Source: Halieaceae bacterium
GTDB taxonomy: Bacteria; Pseudomonadota; Gammaproteobacteria; Pseudomonadales; Halieaceae
DNA length: 8,358 nucleotides
Direction of reading: 5' to 3'
NCBI GenBank assembly: GCA_011524755.1
Contig: WTJR01000063.1
Span: 1-8,358, forward strand
The position numbers and the translations under genes are program-made. Positions within the stretch are counted from its first letter, which is position 1. Each line of letters starts with the position of its first letter. This document shows positions 1 to 6,470 of this stretch, one piece after another. The notes under the pieces are model-generated. The model was not told the DNA's origin. It made no database searches and saw only the letters and a program-made list of their open reading frames with translations.

Positions 1-1934
1 GGGTTACCACCAGAGAAGAGACCGACACCACCGCTCAAGGTCATGTTGTCATTCATCTCATAGGTAAAACCGATACGCGGCATCAGGAGGTCCAACCCGT
101 CGAGTGTGGCGGTGTTGGGGAATCCGTAGTCCGCCTCAAACGCAGGGTTCAATGCTGGCTTGTCGTCTGACTCATAGCTGTCGTAACGCAAACCGTAGGT
201 CAGCCGGAAGTCTGGGCTTACCTGCCACTCGTCTTCGATATAAGCCGTGTGGATGGTATAGCCCCATGACACAGCCGCATCGAGTTCGTTGTTGGTGATG
301 GCATTACCGTAGTAGACACGCGCTGCAATGCCCTGCTCGAAGTTGTCGATGCCATCGAAACGAATCTCGGTGTCGACGTGCTGATAGAACAGGTTATAGA
401 TGTCTGACGAGTCCCGCTCGTAGCCGAAGGTAATCGTGTGATCATCCATGATGTAGGTGCCGCGAGCCACTAACTGCTCTACTTCCCAATCGAGGTCATT
501 CGCCTGTCGGCTGTCGTCCTGACCAAGATAAACATCAACCTCATCCAGCTCGATGCGGAACTCCGCAAAGTCACCACCGGAAACCGAGGCCTGAAGGAAG
601 TCCACCTCGTTGTACGAGTAACGAACTTCTGTCGAGAAGTTCTCACTCCAGTCGGCATACCAGTTGATATTGTAAGTAGTGAGCTCCGCACCACGCTTGT
701 AGAAGTGCTTATCGAACTCGAACTCATCCAGATCACCATCTGACGCGGTGAAGTTGAACGAGTCGTTGTACATATAGGTCATCGACAAACGCTGTGTCTC
801 GCTCGCATACCAATCAAGCTTGATGAGGTACTTCTCATCATCAAAGTCGAAGGCCTCTGACACAGTTCGTCCTGGCTCGTAGCCGTACACATCACGCGCG
901 ATCTGCGCAATACGATCAAGCTCTGCTTGAGTCACAGGCACTTCGTTCACCGCACCTGAGCCAATCGCACCACGGTTGTTAAGGTCAGCACCGTTGTACT
1001 TCTCGTAGGCACCGTAGAAGAACAACTGATCTTCGATTAATGCTCCACCCAACTCGAAGCCGTAGCGGGTCTCTTCATAATCCTGCTGGGCAATCTTGTC
1101 ACCCTCGAGCTTATCGCCACGGAAATCATCAGAACCGTAATCAAAGAAAACCGAACCGTAGATCTCGTTGCGACCGGTCTTGGTGACCGCGTTGATGTTA
1201 CACGCCGAGAAACCGCCGTAGACAACACTCATTGGCGCCATCTCAACAGCCACGCTTGAAATTGCGTCGTACGGGAAGGGCATACGCTGCGTTGGATAAC
1301 CGTTTGAGTTAAGACCAAAACCGTCATTCAAGCGCACACCATCAACGGTGAGGCTGTTGTAGCGAGGGTTGGCACCGTTACATTGAACAGCATCAACATC
1401 GCCTCGCGACTGATCTACATACAGTCGCGGATCCTGCTGGATAATGTCGTTGATGTTTCGATTGACTGTGGGTGAGTCTTGCAAGGCCGCAACATCAAAA
1501 ATTGCGTTTGGCCCGATGGCTGTTTCAGCAAGGACCACCTGCTCAGCGGTTACCACGACCTCTTCGACCGAAGAGAGGTTGTAGTTAAGTACCGCCGACT
1601 GACCCACCGCAAGCGAGACATTCTTTGTCATCGATTTTTGAAGGCCGGTCGCCTTGACCTCGACGTCATAGGCCACGCCAGCAGGTAAGCCTCTTACCGA
1701 GTAGCTACCATTAGCGCCTGCCTCAACCGTTTTAGAAATGCCTGTAGCTCGGCTAGTTACTACGACCGTCGCACCTTCTAAAGGTGCTCCAGAGGTATTA
1801 ACCACCACACCACGTACCTCAGCCGTTGTTTCCTGTGCTTGCGCAACTGGCGTCACCAGCGCGAAAGACAGCATTGCAGTGGCAACTGTCGCTGCCAACG
1901 ACTTTTGTGTCGTTTTGAGTCCGCGAACAACCAT
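1..1934 (-). CDS. TonB-dependent receptor, Oar-like, with N-terminal carboxypeptidase-regulatory-like domain (3' end outside window)
   Basis: Outer-membrane active transporter energised by TonB-ExbBD; the substrate cannot be read from the sequence. Translating the minus strand from the ATG at 1934 gives 644 uninterrupted codons to the window edge. Residues 1-34 form a signal peptide (basic start, hydrophobic 13-30, cleavage probably after AQA). Residues about 36-120 resemble the CarboxypepD_reg beta-sandwich (AEVRGVVVNTSGAPLEGATV, then NGSYSVRGLPAG). A TonB-box-like EEVVVTAE lies at 124-131. The plug follows: DIIQQDPRLYVDQSRG, NPRYNSLTVDGVRLND, then INAVTKTG near 247-254. Later residues alternate in the manner of beta-barrel strands rich in Tyr, Asp and Glu (for example GLRYDSYE near 581). 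The plug carries two cysteines, C185 and C245. Family and start are secure. The C-terminal barrel strands and terminal aromatic residue are off-window. It is separated from the upstream reductase gene by 167 nt, so it probably has its own promoter. Confidence 0.93.
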   Translation of the reverse strand, partial: MVVRGLKTTQKSLAATVATAMLSFALVTPVAQAQETTAEVRGVVVNTSGAPLEGATVVVTSRATGISKTVEAGANGSYSVRGLPAGVAYDVEVKATGLQKSMTKNVSLAVGQSAVLNYNLSSVEEVVVTAEQVVLAETAIGPNAIFDVAALQDSPTVNRNINDIIQQDPRLYVDQSRGDVDAVQCNGANPRYNSLTVDGVRLNDGFGLNSNGYPTQRMPFPYDAISSVAVEMAPMSVVYGGFSACNINAVTKTGRNEIYGSVFFDYGSDDFRGDKLEGDKIAQQDYEETRYGFELGGALIEDQLFFYGAYEKYNGADLNNRGAIGSGAVNEVPVTQAELDRIAQIARDVYGYEPGRTVSEAFDFDDEKYLIKLDWYASETQRLSMTYMYNDSFNFTASDGDLDEFEFDKHFYKRGAELTTYNINWYADWSENFSTEVRYSYNEVDFLQASVSGGDFAEFRIELDEVDVYLGQDDSRQANDLDWEVEQLVARGTYIMDDHTITFGYERDSSDIYNLFYQHVDTEIRFDGIDNFEQGIAARVYYGNAITNNELDAAVSWGYTIHTAYIEDEWQVSPDFRLTYGLRYDSYESDDKPALNPAFEADYGFPNTATLDGLDLLMPRIGFTYEMNDNMTLSGGVGLFSGGN

Positions 1935-1940
1935 CAAGTG

Positions 1941-1946
1941 TCTCCT
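1941..1946 (-). promoter_or_regulatory. Ribosome binding site of the TonB-dependent receptor
   Basis: The minus strand reads AGGAGA six bases before the ATG at 1934, a near-consensus Shine-Dalgarno. It fixes the start of the receptor and agrees with the signal peptide beginning there. Confidence 0.8.
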
Positions 1947-2101
1947 GAGTTGGGAAATAGATTGGAACCGCGCGCCAAATTACCCCGGCGCCGTGTCCAT
2001 TAAATTACCGTATTAAGACACTATCGTTACAGAGAGGAACTTATCTGAAAGCTAACCTTTTTAGGGTATCTTTTTTGTCACAACTGCTCGTGACGCTCAC
2101 T
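1947..2101. other. Intergenic region upstream of the receptor gene
   Basis: About 155 nt between the reductase stop and the receptor ribosome binding site. It is more AT-rich than the genes in its middle part (about 1990-2080), as expected for a promoter. I see no clear TTGACA/TATAAT pair. AT-rich candidates for a -10 on the minus strand occur near 1990-2000 (TAATTTAAT), without a convincing -35. An inverted repeat GTCAC / GTGAC (2077-2081 and 2090-2094, 8-nt loop) has its A/T run on the wrong side to be an intrinsic terminator for the minus-strand reductase gene. Confidence 0.5.
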
Positions 2102-2114
2102 TTAGTCGAGCGTC
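2092..2114 (-). repeat. Inverted repeat enclosing the reductase stop codon
   Basis: GACGCTC at 2092-2098 and GAGCGTC at 2108-2114 are perfect 7-base complementary arms around a 9-base loop that contains the TAA stop of the oxidoreductase gene. In the minus-strand RNA this would form a GC-rich hairpin across the end of the coding region. No U-run follows, so it is not a standard intrinsic terminator. It could stabilise the 3' end or slow the ribosome, but that is speculation. Confidence 0.55.
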
Positions 2115-3211
2115 ATTAACATCGGCTTTTCGAAGGCCACCAATCCACTGACATCGCCACGCTCGACTACTCGCACCCAGTCGGGGTTAGCGATGAGCGC
2201 CCTGCCGACAGCAACCAGATCGAATTCACCTCGATCAAGCATTTCGTTGAGACGGTCAAGCGACGCTGGTTTGGCCGCTTTGAAGCCAACCTCACCAGGA
2301 TCCGGGATGAAGTCCGCGTCAAGACTGACACTACCCACCGTAATCGTGGGCATGCCGGTCAACTTCTTGACCCAGCCCGCGAGATTAAGATCGCTCCCCT
2401 CGAATTCAGGCTCCCAGAAACGTCGCTGACTACAATGGAAAATATCGACGCCTGCATCGACCAATGGCTCAAGAAAGTCAGCCAGCAATGCCTCTGTTGG
2501 TGCCAAACGCGCCGTGTAGTCCTGCTGCTTCCATTGTGACCATCGGAGAATAATGGGGAAGTCCTTACCGACCTCGGAGCGACACGCGGCAATAATCTCT
2601 GATACGAAACGACCGCGCTCTGCCATCGAGCCACCGTATTCGTCATCTCTCTGGTTGGTGCCTTCCCAGAAGAACTGATCGAGCAAATAGCCATGGGCAC
2701 CGTGTATTTCTACGGCATCAAAACCGACCGCCTGCGCATCACGAGCACCCTTGGCAAATGCGGCTATCACATCGTCGATATCAGCGCTGGTCATCGTGTG
2801 ACGGTTGACCTTACCCGGGACATTCATTCCGGAGGGGGCGTACCCATCGACGTCGCCCTCGGGGAGCACACCACGCTTACGCATACCACCCACATGCCAA
2901 AGCTGAGGCGCAATCTTCCCGCCCTCGGCGTGAACCGCGTCGACAACACGTTTCCACCCCGCCAAACGGTCGTCACCGTGAATATAAGGAACGCCCGGGT
3001 ATCCACTAGCGGCGATATGATCGACACAGGTCCCCTCGGTCACGATGAGACCCACACCGCCGGCAGCGCGCTTGCGGTAGTACTCGACGTTGGCATCCGT
3101 TGGAATATTGTCTGGCGACTGATTCCGTGTCATGGGTGCCATCACCACACGATTGTTAAGTTCGAGTCCCCCAACGGTTGTGGGGCTGAGTAGCGTGTCG
3201 TGTGAGCTCAT
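2102..3211 (-). CDS. Old Yellow Enzyme family NADH:flavin oxidoreductase
   Basis: FMN-dependent TIM-barrel ene-reductase that would take hydride from NAD(P)H and reduce an activated C=C bond; the natural substrate is unknown. It is complete at 369 residues, typical for the family. Visible motifs are VVMAPMTRN (22-30) at the FMN site, QLWHVGG (103-109), EIHGAHGYLLDQFFWEGTNQ (168-187) with the substrate-anchoring His170/His173 pair and Tyr175, then RDDEYGGS (188-195), Arg223 in ILRWSQWKQQDY, and the phosphate-binding segment TVGSVS (291-296) and VGRALIANPDW (335-345). The WKQQDY and FHCSQRRFWEPEFEGSDLN segments place it in a distinct bacterial branch, not the classical yeast-type OYE. No Cys4 iron-sulfur region or extra C-terminal domain is present, so it is not a 2,4-dienoyl-CoA reductase. 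The ATG at 3211 is preceded by AGAGG with 9-nt spacing. Confidence 0.93.
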   Translation of the reverse strand: MSSHDTLLSPTTVGGLELNNRVVMAPMTRNQSPDNIPTDANVEYYRKRAAGGVGLIVTEGTCVDHIAASGYPGVPYIHGDDRLAGWKRVVDAVHAEGGKIAPQLWHVGGMRKRGVLPEGDVDGYAPSGMNVPGKVNRHTMTSADIDDVIAAFAKGARDAQAVGFDAVEIHGAHGYLLDQFFWEGTNQRDDEYGGSMAERGRFVSEIIAACRSEVGKDFPIILRWSQWKQQDYTARLAPTEALLADFLEPLVDAGVDIFHCSQRRFWEPEFEGSDLNLAGWVKKLTGMPTITVGSVSLDADFIPDPGEVGFKAAKPASLDRLNEMLDRGEFDLVAVGRALIANPDWVRVVERGDVSGLVAFEKPMLMTLD

Positions 3212-3238
3212 GCAGGAAACCTCTTATTAAATCCGTTC

Positions 3239-3268
3239 ATAAAATTTTTATTTTCGTTGCAGTGTCAA
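3239..3268 (-). promoter_or_regulatory. Predicted sigma-70-type promoter of the oxidoreductase gene
   Basis: On the minus strand a perfect -35 TTGACA (3268-3263) is followed after 18 nt by TTTTAT (3244-3239, four of six matches to TATAAT). The spacer is A-rich. The predicted RNA start is around 3232, giving a leader of roughly 20 nt carrying the AGAGG ribosome binding site. The -35 box overlaps a palindrome at 3255-3270. Predicted from sequence only. Confidence 0.55.
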
Positions 3269-3270
3269 CG
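3255..3270. promoter_or_regulatory. Small palindrome over the -35 box, possible operator
   Basis: CGTTG (3255-3259) and CAACG (3266-3270) are perfect inverted 5-base arms separated by 6 nt. The right arm overlaps the TTGACA -35 of the oxidoreductase promoter, which is where a repressor of TetR or similar type would act. No regulator gene lies in the window, and arms this short can occur by chance. Confidence 0.3.
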
Positions 3271-3271
3271 C

Positions 3272-3291
3272 TTCGCTATCAGCAAAGCGAA
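3272..3291. repeat. Short inverted repeat in the divergent intergenic region
   Basis: TTCGCT (3272-3277) and AGCGAA (3286-3291) are complementary 6-base arms around an 8-nt loop. They lie in the 231-nt region between the divergent oxidoreductase and CRY-DASH genes. This could be a regulator site or a leader hairpin. There is no U-run, so no terminator call. Confidence 0.3.
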
Positions 3292-3442
3292 ACGCGCGAA
3301 GAAGAATAGACCTGCATTCACTCTAAATGCAAAACAAAGCCGGGTTGCGCGTCGAGCCTACGTCCGACTTGAAGTGTTTCGATCCTCATCATCGTCGCAT
3401 CGACCTCTTGTACAGTACGGGTTCATCACGAGGCCTCTCTGC
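3292..3442 (+). promoter_or_regulatory. Upstream region of the CRY-DASH gene
   Basis: The rest of the divergent intergenic region should hold the promoter of the CRY-DASH/DUF2256 unit. I see no convincing -35/-10 pair. Weak candidates are TTGAAG (3369-3374) as a -35 and TACAGT (3411-3416) as a -10, and they are not properly spaced to each other. The motif TTGTACA at 3408-3414 recalls half-sites reported for MerR-family light regulators (LitR/CarH), but only one copy is seen. GAGG at 3430-3433, 9 nt before the ATG at 3443, is the likely ribosome binding site. Confidence 0.35.
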
Positions 3443-4747
3443 ATGCGTCATCTTCACTGGTTCCGAACCGACCTACGGCTCAATGACAACCCTGCGCTCG
3501 CCAGTCATGCGGCCGCGGGCTCGTTGTTGTGCCTGTTCCTCATGCCCAAGCCAAAGCCATGGTGCAACCTCACAGGTATCGGTGCGCAGCGAGATCGCTT
3601 TTTGCGTGAGTCGTTGATAGAGCTCAAACAAGAACTTCAGGCGCTCGGTCAAGATCTTCTGGTTCTGGAGGGATCTCCCGAACTGGTCATACCGCACCTT
3701 GTCGAGCGCTACGGCATCACCGAAGTCAGTGTCAGTGACCATCCGGGCTGGGAAGAGAAGCAATCTGTCGCTTACCTTGCGGGAAAACTGGATATCCCCA
3801 TTCAAATCCATCGCGGTAATACCTTATTTACTGACGCTGATTTGCCAATGCCACTTGAAGACCTGCCAAAGGTGTTCTCCCCCTTCCGACGAAAGGTCGA
3901 AAAACTGAACGTCAGAGGTCCAAAGGCAGCACCAGAACAACTGCCACCGCCACCGTCGGCACAGTTCGATGCCATTCCACCCTCCATGCACAAGCCACAT
4001 CCTGGCTTACCACTCCCCGGTGGTCGCCGGGCAGGCCTGCGCAGAGTGAAGCAATTTATTTGGGACGACGAATCCATCACACAGTACAAACTGACCCGTA
4101 ACTGCCTGGATGGATTTGATGGTTCAAGCACCTTTTCTCCCTGGCTAGCCAACGGCAACCTATCGGTTCGTGAGGTGGCGCATACCATTTTTGACTTCGA
4201 GAAAAGTAAAGTCGCCAATGAGTCCACGTATTGGCTGTTTTTCGAATTGTTGTGGCGTGAATTCTTCTACTGGCGCGCCGAGGTTGATGGAAAGGCGCTA
4301 TTCCTGCTTTCGGGGCTGACGGGTAAGCCGCGACGATCCACCTTTGAGCCACGCAATTTCGCGCGCTGGTGCGCGGGTGACACCAACTACCCCATCGTGA
4401 ATGCCTTGATGCGACAATTGGTGGCCACCGGCTGGATGAGCAACCGCGGGCGTCAAATCGCGGCGAGCTGTCTCATCAATGAATTCCAGGGTGACTGGCG
4501 GTTCGGGGCGGCTTTTTTTGAGAAACACCTGATCGACTATGACGTCGGAAGCAACTATGGGAACTGGCAGTACATTGCGGGGGTAGGAAGCGATCCGCGA
4601 GGTGGACGTCATTTCAATCTAGGAAAACAAACGGCTGAACATGATCCAAATGGCATTTTTGTGGCCAAGTGGGGCGGTGTTCGACCTCTGCAACCCGACT
4701 ACATCACCGACGCGGCCGATTGGCCAATCGACAGTGAAAAAGTCTGA
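3443..4747 (+). CDS. cry: CRY-DASH cryptochrome / single-strand DNA photolyase
   Basis: FAD flavoprotein of the cryptochrome/photolyase superfamily. The DASH class repairs cyclobutane pyrimidine dimers mainly in single-stranded DNA, using blue/UVA light and usually an MTHF antenna. The protein has 434 residues. The alpha/beta antenna domain starts at once with HLHWFRTDLRLNDNPAL (3-19). The helical FAD domain holds QYKLTRN (214-220), GSSTFSPWLANG (227-238), ELLWREFF (268-275), NYPIVNALMRQLVATGWMSN (315-334) and NRGRQIAAS (334-342). The DASH signature is DYDVGSNYGNWQYIAGVGSD (365-384), followed by PRGGRHFNLGKQ. W352 and W375 match the two inner tryptophans of the electron-transfer chain, but the distal position by spacing (299) is Ser. 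The frame is open back to an ATG at 3257, but those 62 codons are basic, low-complexity and unlike the family, so I place the start at 3443. The gene is overlapped at its 3' end by the DUF2256 gene. Confidence 0.94.
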   Translation: MRHLHWFRTDLRLNDNPALASHAAAGSLLCLFLMPKPKPWCNLTGIGAQRDRFLRESLIELKQELQALGQDLLVLEGSPELVIPHLVERYGITEVSVSDHPGWEEKQSVAYLAGKLDIPIQIHRGNTLFTDADLPMPLEDLPKVFSPFRRKVEKLNVRGPKAAPEQLPPPPSAQFDAIPPSMHKPHPGLPLPGGRRAGLRRVKQFIWDDESITQYKLTRNCLDGFDGSSTFSPWLANGNLSVREVAHTIFDFEKSKVANESTYWLFFELLWREFFYWRAEVDGKALFLLSGLTGKPRRSTFEPRNFARWCAGDTNYPIVNALMRQLVATGWMSNRGRQIAASCLINEFQGDWRFGAAFFEKHLIDYDVGSNYGNWQYIAGVGSDPRGGRHFNLGKQTAEHDPNGIFVAKWGGVRPLQPDYITDAADWPIDSEKV

Positions 4748-4883
4748 TCTACCCACCAAAGTCTGCCCTGTGTGTGACCGCCCGTTCGCTTGGCGTGCGA
4801 AGTGGAAGCTGAACTGGGACTCAGTGGTGTATTGCTCGAAACGTTGCTCGGGCCGTCGTTACACGCTGAAGAAAAAGCCGTAG
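4734..4883 (+). CDS. DUF2256 family small zinc-ribbon-like protein
   Basis: A 49-residue basic protein of unknown function. Cysteines are spaced C11-x2-C14 and C34-x3-C38, a Cys4 zinc-ribbon or treble-clef-like arrangement. The signature segments are CPVCDRPFAWRAKW (11-24), WDSVVYCSKRC (28-38) and a basic KKKP tail. I recognise this as DUF2256, a family that tends to sit next to photolyase/cryptochrome genes. The GTG at 4734 is preferred: it begins just before the conserved core, while in-frame ATGs at 4641 and 4650 would add 28-31 unrelated residues encoded inside the CRY-DASH gene. The start lies 14 nt before the end of the upstream gene in another frame and has no strong ribosome binding site of its own, which suggests translational coupling to CRY-DASH. 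Binding of zinc or nucleic acid is inference from the Cys4 pattern. Confidence 0.87.
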   Translation: MKKSDLPTKVCPVCDRPFAWRAKWKLNWDSVVYCSKRCSGRRYTLKKKP

Positions 4884-6410
4884 CTAGGCCCACTCCTCAA
4901 TCATTTTATCGGCCCACTGCACAATCACCGCTCGCTCTTCAGGATCACGCTTACGCCAGTTAGCGGCGATCAAACCCATTCTCGGATTGCTGCCGAAGTT
5001 ATCCAGATGACGGTCGATAAACCGCCAATAGAGACTGTTATAGGGACAAGCGTCGGGCCCGGTGGTCTTAGATGGCTTGTAACGGCACTGCTGACAGTGG
5101 TTGCCCTGCTTCTGTATGTACTTTCCACTGGCGGCGTAAGGTTTACTTGCGATAACCGCATTGTCGCCATATAGGGCCATGCCGAGGGTATTGGGTAGCT
5201 CTACCCACTCGTACGCGTCCACATAGACACCGAGATACCAATCACAGACCTCCATGACATCGAGACCTGCCAAGAGTGCGAAGTTACCAATAACCATCAG
5301 GCGCTGAATGTGATGCGCATACCCATGATCGAGTGATTGTTCTATGGCGCGACTCAAGCAGCGCATATCGGTATTTGCGTCCCAGAAAAAATCAGGCAGG
5401 GGACGCGTTGCACTTAATGTATTTCGGGTTTTGTACTCGGGCATCAGTAACCAATAAATGCCGCGTATGTATTCGCGCCAGCCCAACACCTGCCGTATGA
5501 AACCTTCCGCAGCAGAGAGCGAGCAGTCACCCTCTCGCCAGGCGATCTCAACGCGCTGACAGACCGCCAATGGGTCAAGCAGCCCACAGTTGATGTACAT
5601 GGAGATCAGGCCGTGGAAGACCCAAGGTGATTCTTCAACCAGCGCATCTTGATAGGTCCCAAAATCCGCTAGCGCGTAGGTGACAAACCAATCGAACTGA
5701 CGCTCTGCCTCACTTCGGGTCACTGCCAGTCGGAACTGGCTCAGATCGCCGGGGTTGTTGGGGAACCGTTGATTAACCTCAGCAATCACAGCTGACGTTA
5801 TGTCATCGACCGGGACGTCAGGACGCGCTGGAATCTCCCGCTGATTACGCCAACCCGAGCGATTATCAGCATCGTAGTTCCACTTGCCACCGGCCGGTTG
5901 ACCGTCGTCCATCAACAGCTGGTAGCGCTCGCGCATCTTGCGATAAAAGAACTCCATGCGAAGCTGCTTTTTACCGCGAGCCCAGAGCTCGAAATCGTCA
6001 TGGGACGCCAGAAATCGGTCGTCTTCAAGGACTGTCACCGGCACACCGAGCGAGGATGACCATGCACTGCGCATCTGATGCACGAGGCGATACTCTCCTG
6101 GCTCACAGACAACGACTTCGGTAGCGGCGGTCTGTACCAGGACCTTACGAACCGCCTCTTCGAGACTCGCCACACCTTGATCGATGGCGGTGTAGTAGAC
6201 GTCGTACCCCAGTGTCTCAAGTTCGACACGGAAGTGACGCATGGCAGCGAACAACAACGCGATCTTGTGTCGGTTATGGCGCACGTAGGTGGCCTCTTCG
6301 GCAACCTCAGCAAGCACAATAATGTCGCGGCCCGGCTCGGCCTGCTTTAACGCCGGCTGATTGAGGCTGAGTTGATCTCCGAGGACCAGGATGAGCTTGG
6401 ATTCATTCAT
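4884..6410 (-). CDS. phrB: FeS-BCP photolyase (prokaryotic (6-4) photolyase, DPRP family)
   Basis: Light-driven DNA repair flavoprotein of the iron-sulfur bacterial cryptochrome/photolyase class, like Agrobacterium PhrB and Rhodobacter CryB, with FAD, a DMRL antenna and a [4Fe-4S] cluster. PhrB repairs (6-4) photoproducts. With the ATG at 6410 the protein has 508 residues against 507 in PhrB. The Rossmann-like antenna domain opens with KLILVLGDQLSLNQPAL. Cluster cysteines are C351, C439, C442 and C455, each one higher than PhrB C350, C438, C441 and C454. The same +1 shift gives His366/His367 (PhrB H365/H366, lesion repair) and Trp343/Trp391 (PhrB W342/W390, electron transfer). The PhrB positions are from memory. 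The frame stays open to a GTG at 6431 (seven extra residues), but the family begins near MNESKLILVLGD. Neither start has a strong Shine-Dalgarno. It converges on the DUF2256 gene with no gap and diverges from the dipeptidase gene 60 nt away. Confidence 0.94.
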   Translation of the reverse strand: MNESKLILVLGDQLSLNQPALKQAEPGRDIIVLAEVAEEATYVRHNRHKIALLFAAMRHFRVELETLGYDVYYTAIDQGVASLEEAVRKVLVQTAATEVVVCEPGEYRLVHQMRSAWSSSLGVPVTVLEDDRFLASHDDFELWARGKKQLRMEFFYRKMRERYQLLMDDGQPAGGKWNYDADNRSGWRNQREIPARPDVPVDDITSAVIAEVNQRFPNNPGDLSQFRLAVTRSEAERQFDWFVTYALADFGTYQDALVEESPWVFHGLISMYINCGLLDPLAVCQRVEIAWREGDCSLSAAEGFIRQVLGWREYIRGIYWLLMPEYKTRNTLSATRPLPDFFWDANTDMRCLSRAIEQSLDHGYAHHIQRLMVIGNFALLAGLDVMEVCDWYLGVYVDAYEWVELPNTLGMALYGDNAVIASKPYAASGKYIQKQGNHCQQCRYKPSKTTGPDACPYNSLYWRFIDRHLDNFGSNPRMGLIAANWRKRDPEERAVIVQWADKMIEEWA

Positions 6411-6470
6411 GGCTAGGCTTACGATCGACACCTTGGTTCAGACGCATCAACCACAATAAAAAGGTTAGAC
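6411..6470. promoter_or_regulatory. 60-nt divergent spacer between photolyase and dipeptidase genes
   Basis: Any promoters for the two divergent genes must lie here or extend into the opposing coding regions. I see no clear consensus promoter on either strand. AAAAAGG ending at 6464, six bases before the ATG at 6471, is the dipeptidase ribosome binding site. An in-frame GTG at 6431 is an alternative photolyase start. Confidence 0.45.

Noticed and set aside
2071..2094. Intrinsic terminator (T-run plus GTCAC/GTGAC stem)
   Set aside because: On the plus strand the T-run precedes the stem and on the minus strand it reads as A-run, so neither direction has the stem-then-U order.
2693..3193. 166-codon plus-strand open frame opposite the oxidoreductase gene
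   Set aside because: It is antisense to a clearly recognised OYE gene, and its translation shows no domain; it is a shadow frame.
3257..3442. 62-codon N-terminal extension of the CRY-DASH frame back to an ATG at 3257
   Set aside because: The extension is Arg/Lys/Ser-rich, has no family resemblance and lies over the divergent promoter region. The family start motif follows directly after the ATG at 3443, which has GAGG upstream.
6429..6431. GTG at 6431 as the photolyase start
   Set aside because: It adds seven residues not expected in the family; the ATG at 6410 gives a length one residue from PhrB. It remains possible, since neither start has a strong ribosome binding site.
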